From NCBI GenBank assembly GCA_030063045.1, contig JAQSEB010000060.1, positions 640,696-704,695 on the forward strand: a stretch of DNA of 64,000 bases. Direction: 5' to 3'. The stretch is from Pratylenchus scribneri (taxonomy: Eukaryota > Nematoda > Chromadorea > Rhabditida > Pratylenchidae). Made by a program: the position numbers and the translations under genes. The notes beneath the pieces are model-generated. The model saw nothing but the letters and a program-made list of their open reading frames with translations, searched no databases and had not been told where the DNA came from. This document shows positions 61,013-64,000 of the stretch, in pieces (positions within the stretch are counted from its first letter, which is position 1; the number at the start of each line of letters is the position of its first letter).

Positions 61013-62305
61013 TTATTTTATCATTTTTATCCTGTAAATATATAACCTTTCGTTGGTGTGAGTTCGTTTATGCTTTTGCAATGCACCAGTCTGTCTGAAT
61101 GATTTGCCACAAACATCGCATTGGTATGGCCTTTCTCCGGTATGGATTCGTTTATGTACGGCCAAATGAGTGGATTGCCTGAATGATTTGCCGCAAAATT
61201 CACATTGGTGGGGCTTCTCTCCGTTATGAATAAGTACATGTGATTTCAATGTTTTCGAATAGGCAAATGATTGGCCACATTCCTCGCAAACATATGGCCT
61301 TTCTCCGGTATGAATACGCCAATGCGATTTCATGTTCTTTTTTGTCCGATATTCACATCCTGGCCAATTGCATTTAAACTGTGTAAAATTGTCGAATAAT
61401 GATAAAAGAAAAAAAAACAAATTCTTTACAATGCTTCCAATTTTTATGGGTGCACAATTGATTAGTCCATTAATGTCATCATTTTCCACATTTTCACTAA
61501 ATTAAATTTTTTATTAATTTATCTCAATTTTAGATTATTACAATATTTATGTTTCTCTCGAATTTAGAGTAATTAGTAATTATTTAAATAATTATATACT
61601 TAGCTTAAATTTAAACAAATTCTGGTACTTATGGACTTGGTATCCCCTTTTTGAAAAGTGCTTGGTCCCCCCTATGTGTCATCAGGTTTAGGGTTGGGGT
61701 CATTCAGGGATATGTTAGGGATTGGATTAGGATGATGTAAAAATCATCTCAAATGTATCCTAAACCCAAACCCTAACCCTAACATCAAAGGGGGGACCCT
61801 TCACTTTTTCCTCACTTTTTCCAAGGTGACCCAAAAAGGGGATACCAAGTCCATAAGTACCCAAATTCTTTACAATTTGTAATAAAATGACTGGGATTTG
61901 ATTAGAGAAAGAATTTGTATAAATAATTATCGACAAAATGGATCAAAATAAAAGTTGCTGCGATAATGACGAACAATGCGCGAAATTTGAGTGAAATTAC
62001 ACATTTTTGGATCTATTTCTACCTTGTTCCATTCTCGTCCTCTCCATCCTCCAAATCCATCTCACCAGCAGAAGATGAACCGCTCTCTTCATCATCCCAT
62101 TCAATTTTTTCTAATCCCTCAACTTCAACAACAAATTCTTCCAATCCATTTTGACCTTGATTTTGTTCGTCGCCCTCATCTTCTTTATCATTCAAGGATG
62201 ATGATGTTGTTGGCATTTGAAATGGGCAATTTGTTCCGATTTCGGCATTTTCTAATCCTCTTTTGATGATGGTGCCATCATTATCCATTGAATCAATATT
62301 ATTGG
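61013..62305 (-). CDS. C2H2 zinc-finger protein (paralogue C)
   Basis: Exons on the minus strand: an acidic exon from 62,305 (LANNIDSMDNDGTIIKRGLE, KIEWDDEESGSSS, MDLEDGEDENG), a short exon near 61,487-61,430 (ENDDINGLINCAPIKIGSI) and a finger exon from 61,378. Fingers: CNWPGCEYRTKKNMKSHW, YVCEECGQSFAYSKTLKSHV, HQCEFCGKSFRQSTHLAVHK and YQCDVCGKSFRQTGALQKHK. Paralogous to the gene at 56,089-57,012 exon by exon. The intron between the acidic and short exons contains a MITE (61,624-61,861). Likely a sequence-specific DNA-binding protein. Confidence 0.75.
61624..61861. mobile_element. MITE, GGTACTTAT family, intronic
   Basis: TIR GGTACTTATGGACTTGGTAT at 61,624 mirrored at the end (61,861), with the exact 8-bp duplication CAAATTCT (61,616-61,623 and 61,862-61,869). 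Interior CATTCAGGGATATGTTAGGG is shared, inverted, with the 53,281 copy. Confidence 0.9.
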
Positions 62306-62329
62306 CCAAATTCTATAATAAAGGATTGT

Positions 62330-62530
62330 TCATTTTAATGTTTTTATTCCTCCGTCCAAACATTTTTATGTTTTTATTCCTCCAAACATTTTTATGTTTT
62401 TATTCCTCCAAACATTTTAATGTTTTTATTCCTTAAAACATTTTTATGTTTTTATTCCTCCAAACATTTTAATGTTTTTATTCCTCCAAACATTTTAATG
62501 TTTTTATTCCTCCAAACATTTTTAAGTTTT
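62330..62530. repeat. 26-bp minisatellite, about seven copies
   Basis: Units CATTTTAATGTTTTTATTCC plus TCCAAA, a third variant of the ACATTTT-TGTTTTT core. It lies just upstream of the first exon of paralogue C. Confidence 0.9.
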
Positions 62531-62699
62531 TTTTCCTCTTTCTCCTTATTGAGTTAATTTAGGTCTTTAGAAGAATTTGGGAATTAAATTTAAAAAAATG
62601 GCTGATGAAAAATGTAAATCCATTTTTGCCCTTTTTTCATGTTTTTCTATTTTAAATATTTTTTATTATTACTACATATATGTTACGGCCAATAGTGGA

Positions 62700-64000
62700 A
62701 ATCGGGCATAACTAGTAATGGCCGGCCAAAACTAGTAATGGCCGAAAATCGGCCAATACTAGTTATGCCCGGGCATAACTAGTAATGGCCGGCCAAAACT
62801 AGTAATGGCCGGCCAAAACTAGTAATGGCCGGCCAAAACTAGTAATGGCCGGCCAAAACTAGTAATGGCCGGCCAAAACTAGTAATGGCCGGCCAAAACT
62901 GGTTATGCCCGGGCAAAACTGGATTAAGATGAAAACAAGGTGGATATTGGTGGATTAAGGTGGATAGTGGATATTGGGGGATTAAGGTTATTGGGGGATT
63001 AAGGTGGATATAGAGGGATTAAGGTGGATATTGGGGGAATAAGCCCCGAAATGGATGGGAAATGCCACGGAAGGCCACTGGAAGGTTGGGGAAGTGCCTG
63101 AAAGTGCGTGGGATATAGCCGGATATAGGAGGATTAAGATGGATAATGGGGGATTTAGTCGAATTAAGTCCCGAAATAGTTGGGAAATTTTCCGGAGGGA
63201 CAGTGGAAGGTCGGGAAAGTGTAACAGAGGTCAGTAGATACGCGGGATTAAGCCGGATATATGGGGATTAAGGAGGATTAAGGGGGATTAAACCCCTAAA
63301 TGGAAGGTCGCGAGTCCTGGTTTAGGCTGTTTTGCTTCCGGCTTCGCGAGATTCCTATGCTCCGAACCCATAACCCTAATCCCCAGCCCCTAGCTAGGCT
63401 TAACCCGGCTTATTCTACCTAAATCCTCCTTAATCCCACTCTGTCTCCGGTCTTACATTTCCCCGATCTTCCAATGGCCTTCTGGGGCATTTAGCATCCA
63501 TTTCTGGGCTTAACCCCTCTATATCCACCATAAATCCCCCTATCCGGCTTAATCCCTCGAACTCTTCCGGCCTCTGTTGCACTTTCCCTACCTTCCAGTG
63601 GCCTTCCGGACCATTTCCCATCTATTCCAGGGCTTAATCCCCCAATATCCACCTTAATCCCCCAATACCCACCTTAATCCCCTAATACCCACCTTAATCC
63701 CCCAATATCCACCTTAATCCCCCAATATCCACCTTAATCCCCCAATATCCACCTTAATCCCCCAATATCCACCTTAATCCCCCAATATCCACCTTAATCC
63801 CCCAATACCCACCTTAATCCCCCAATATCCACCTTAATCCCCCAATACCCACCTTAATCCCCCAATATCCACCTTAATCCCCCAATATCCACCTTAATCC
63901 CCCAATATCCATCTTAATCCCCCAATATCCATCTTAATCCCCCAATATCCACCTTAATCCCCCAATATCCACCTTGTTTTCATCTTAATCCAGTTTTGGC
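62700..64000. repeat. Large palindromic repeat, cut by the window end
   Basis: Left: about eight 20-bp units GGCCGGCCAAAACTAGTAAT (62,705-62,905), then AAAACTGGATTAAGATGAAA and GGATTAAGGTGGATATTGGG phrases. From about 63,340 the complement follows (about seventeen 20-bp units CCCAATATCCACCTTAATCC, 63,638-63,985), ending TTTCATCTTAATCCAGTTTT at the last bases. The right arm continues outside. A related single arm is at 12,004-12,390. Confidence 0.85.

Overview
The window looks like nuclear DNA of an invertebrate, most likely a nematode. It is AT-rich, host genes have very short GT-AG introns (about 38-51 bp), and it holds BEL/Pao retrotransposon debris, hAT transposons, many minisatellites and C2H2 zinc-finger paralogues. 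The species cannot be named from the sequence.

Left part (1-25,600): a deleted BEL/Pao element with an LTR-like 3' end (1-1,990). Three non-autonomous hAT elements with exact 8-bp target duplications (5,560-6,391; 8,654-9,149; 18,877-19,764) and a fourth with a deleted transposase (23,655-24,861). Three intact-looking small spliced host genes (6,436-7,774; 10,477-11,353; 21,876-23,286). Two signal-peptide ORFs split by hAT insertions. A 4.2-kb, 24-bp satellite (13,331-17,490) that is open in several frames but is not credibly coding.

Middle part (25,600-32,600): a small tail-anchored protein gene, a single-exon coiled-coil gene, and a mosaic of host-gene fragments. These match a proprotein convertase P domain, an SNF2 helicase, mitochondrial ribosomal protein bL20, WDR33/Pfs2 and PHAX. 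At least three carry a nonsense codon or frameshift.

Core (32,690-50,370): a near-complete Maverick/Polinton, a virus-like transposon. Plus-strand genes encode a packaging ATPase, a small basic protein, a conserved Maverick protein, a chromodomain integrase, a FLYWCH-like protein, a minor capsid protein split over two frames, a pVI-like protein, a double-jelly-roll major capsid protein, a membrane protein and an adenain-type protease. A second gene set is driven by divergent promoters with a shared GGGCGKGGC box plus TATA. It comprises protein-primed DNA polymerase B, two Cys-rich proteins, a protein with an internal duplication, a stand-alone Argonaute-type PAZ-domain protein (43,697-44,242) and a complete intronless innexin (44,450-45,535). 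The PAZ protein (possible small-RNA binder) and the innexin (possible channel or cell-contact factor) are the most exciting content. They suggest an element that may interfere with RNA silencing and alter host cell communication. The minor capsid frames meet at a canonical U UUU UUA slippery heptamer, suggesting -1 ribosomal frameshifting.

Right part (50,400-64,000): MITEs, minisatellites, and a minus-strand cluster of C2H2 zinc-finger and coiled-coil genes separated by arrays sharing an ACATTTTGTGTTTT core. The window ends inside a large palindromic repeat.
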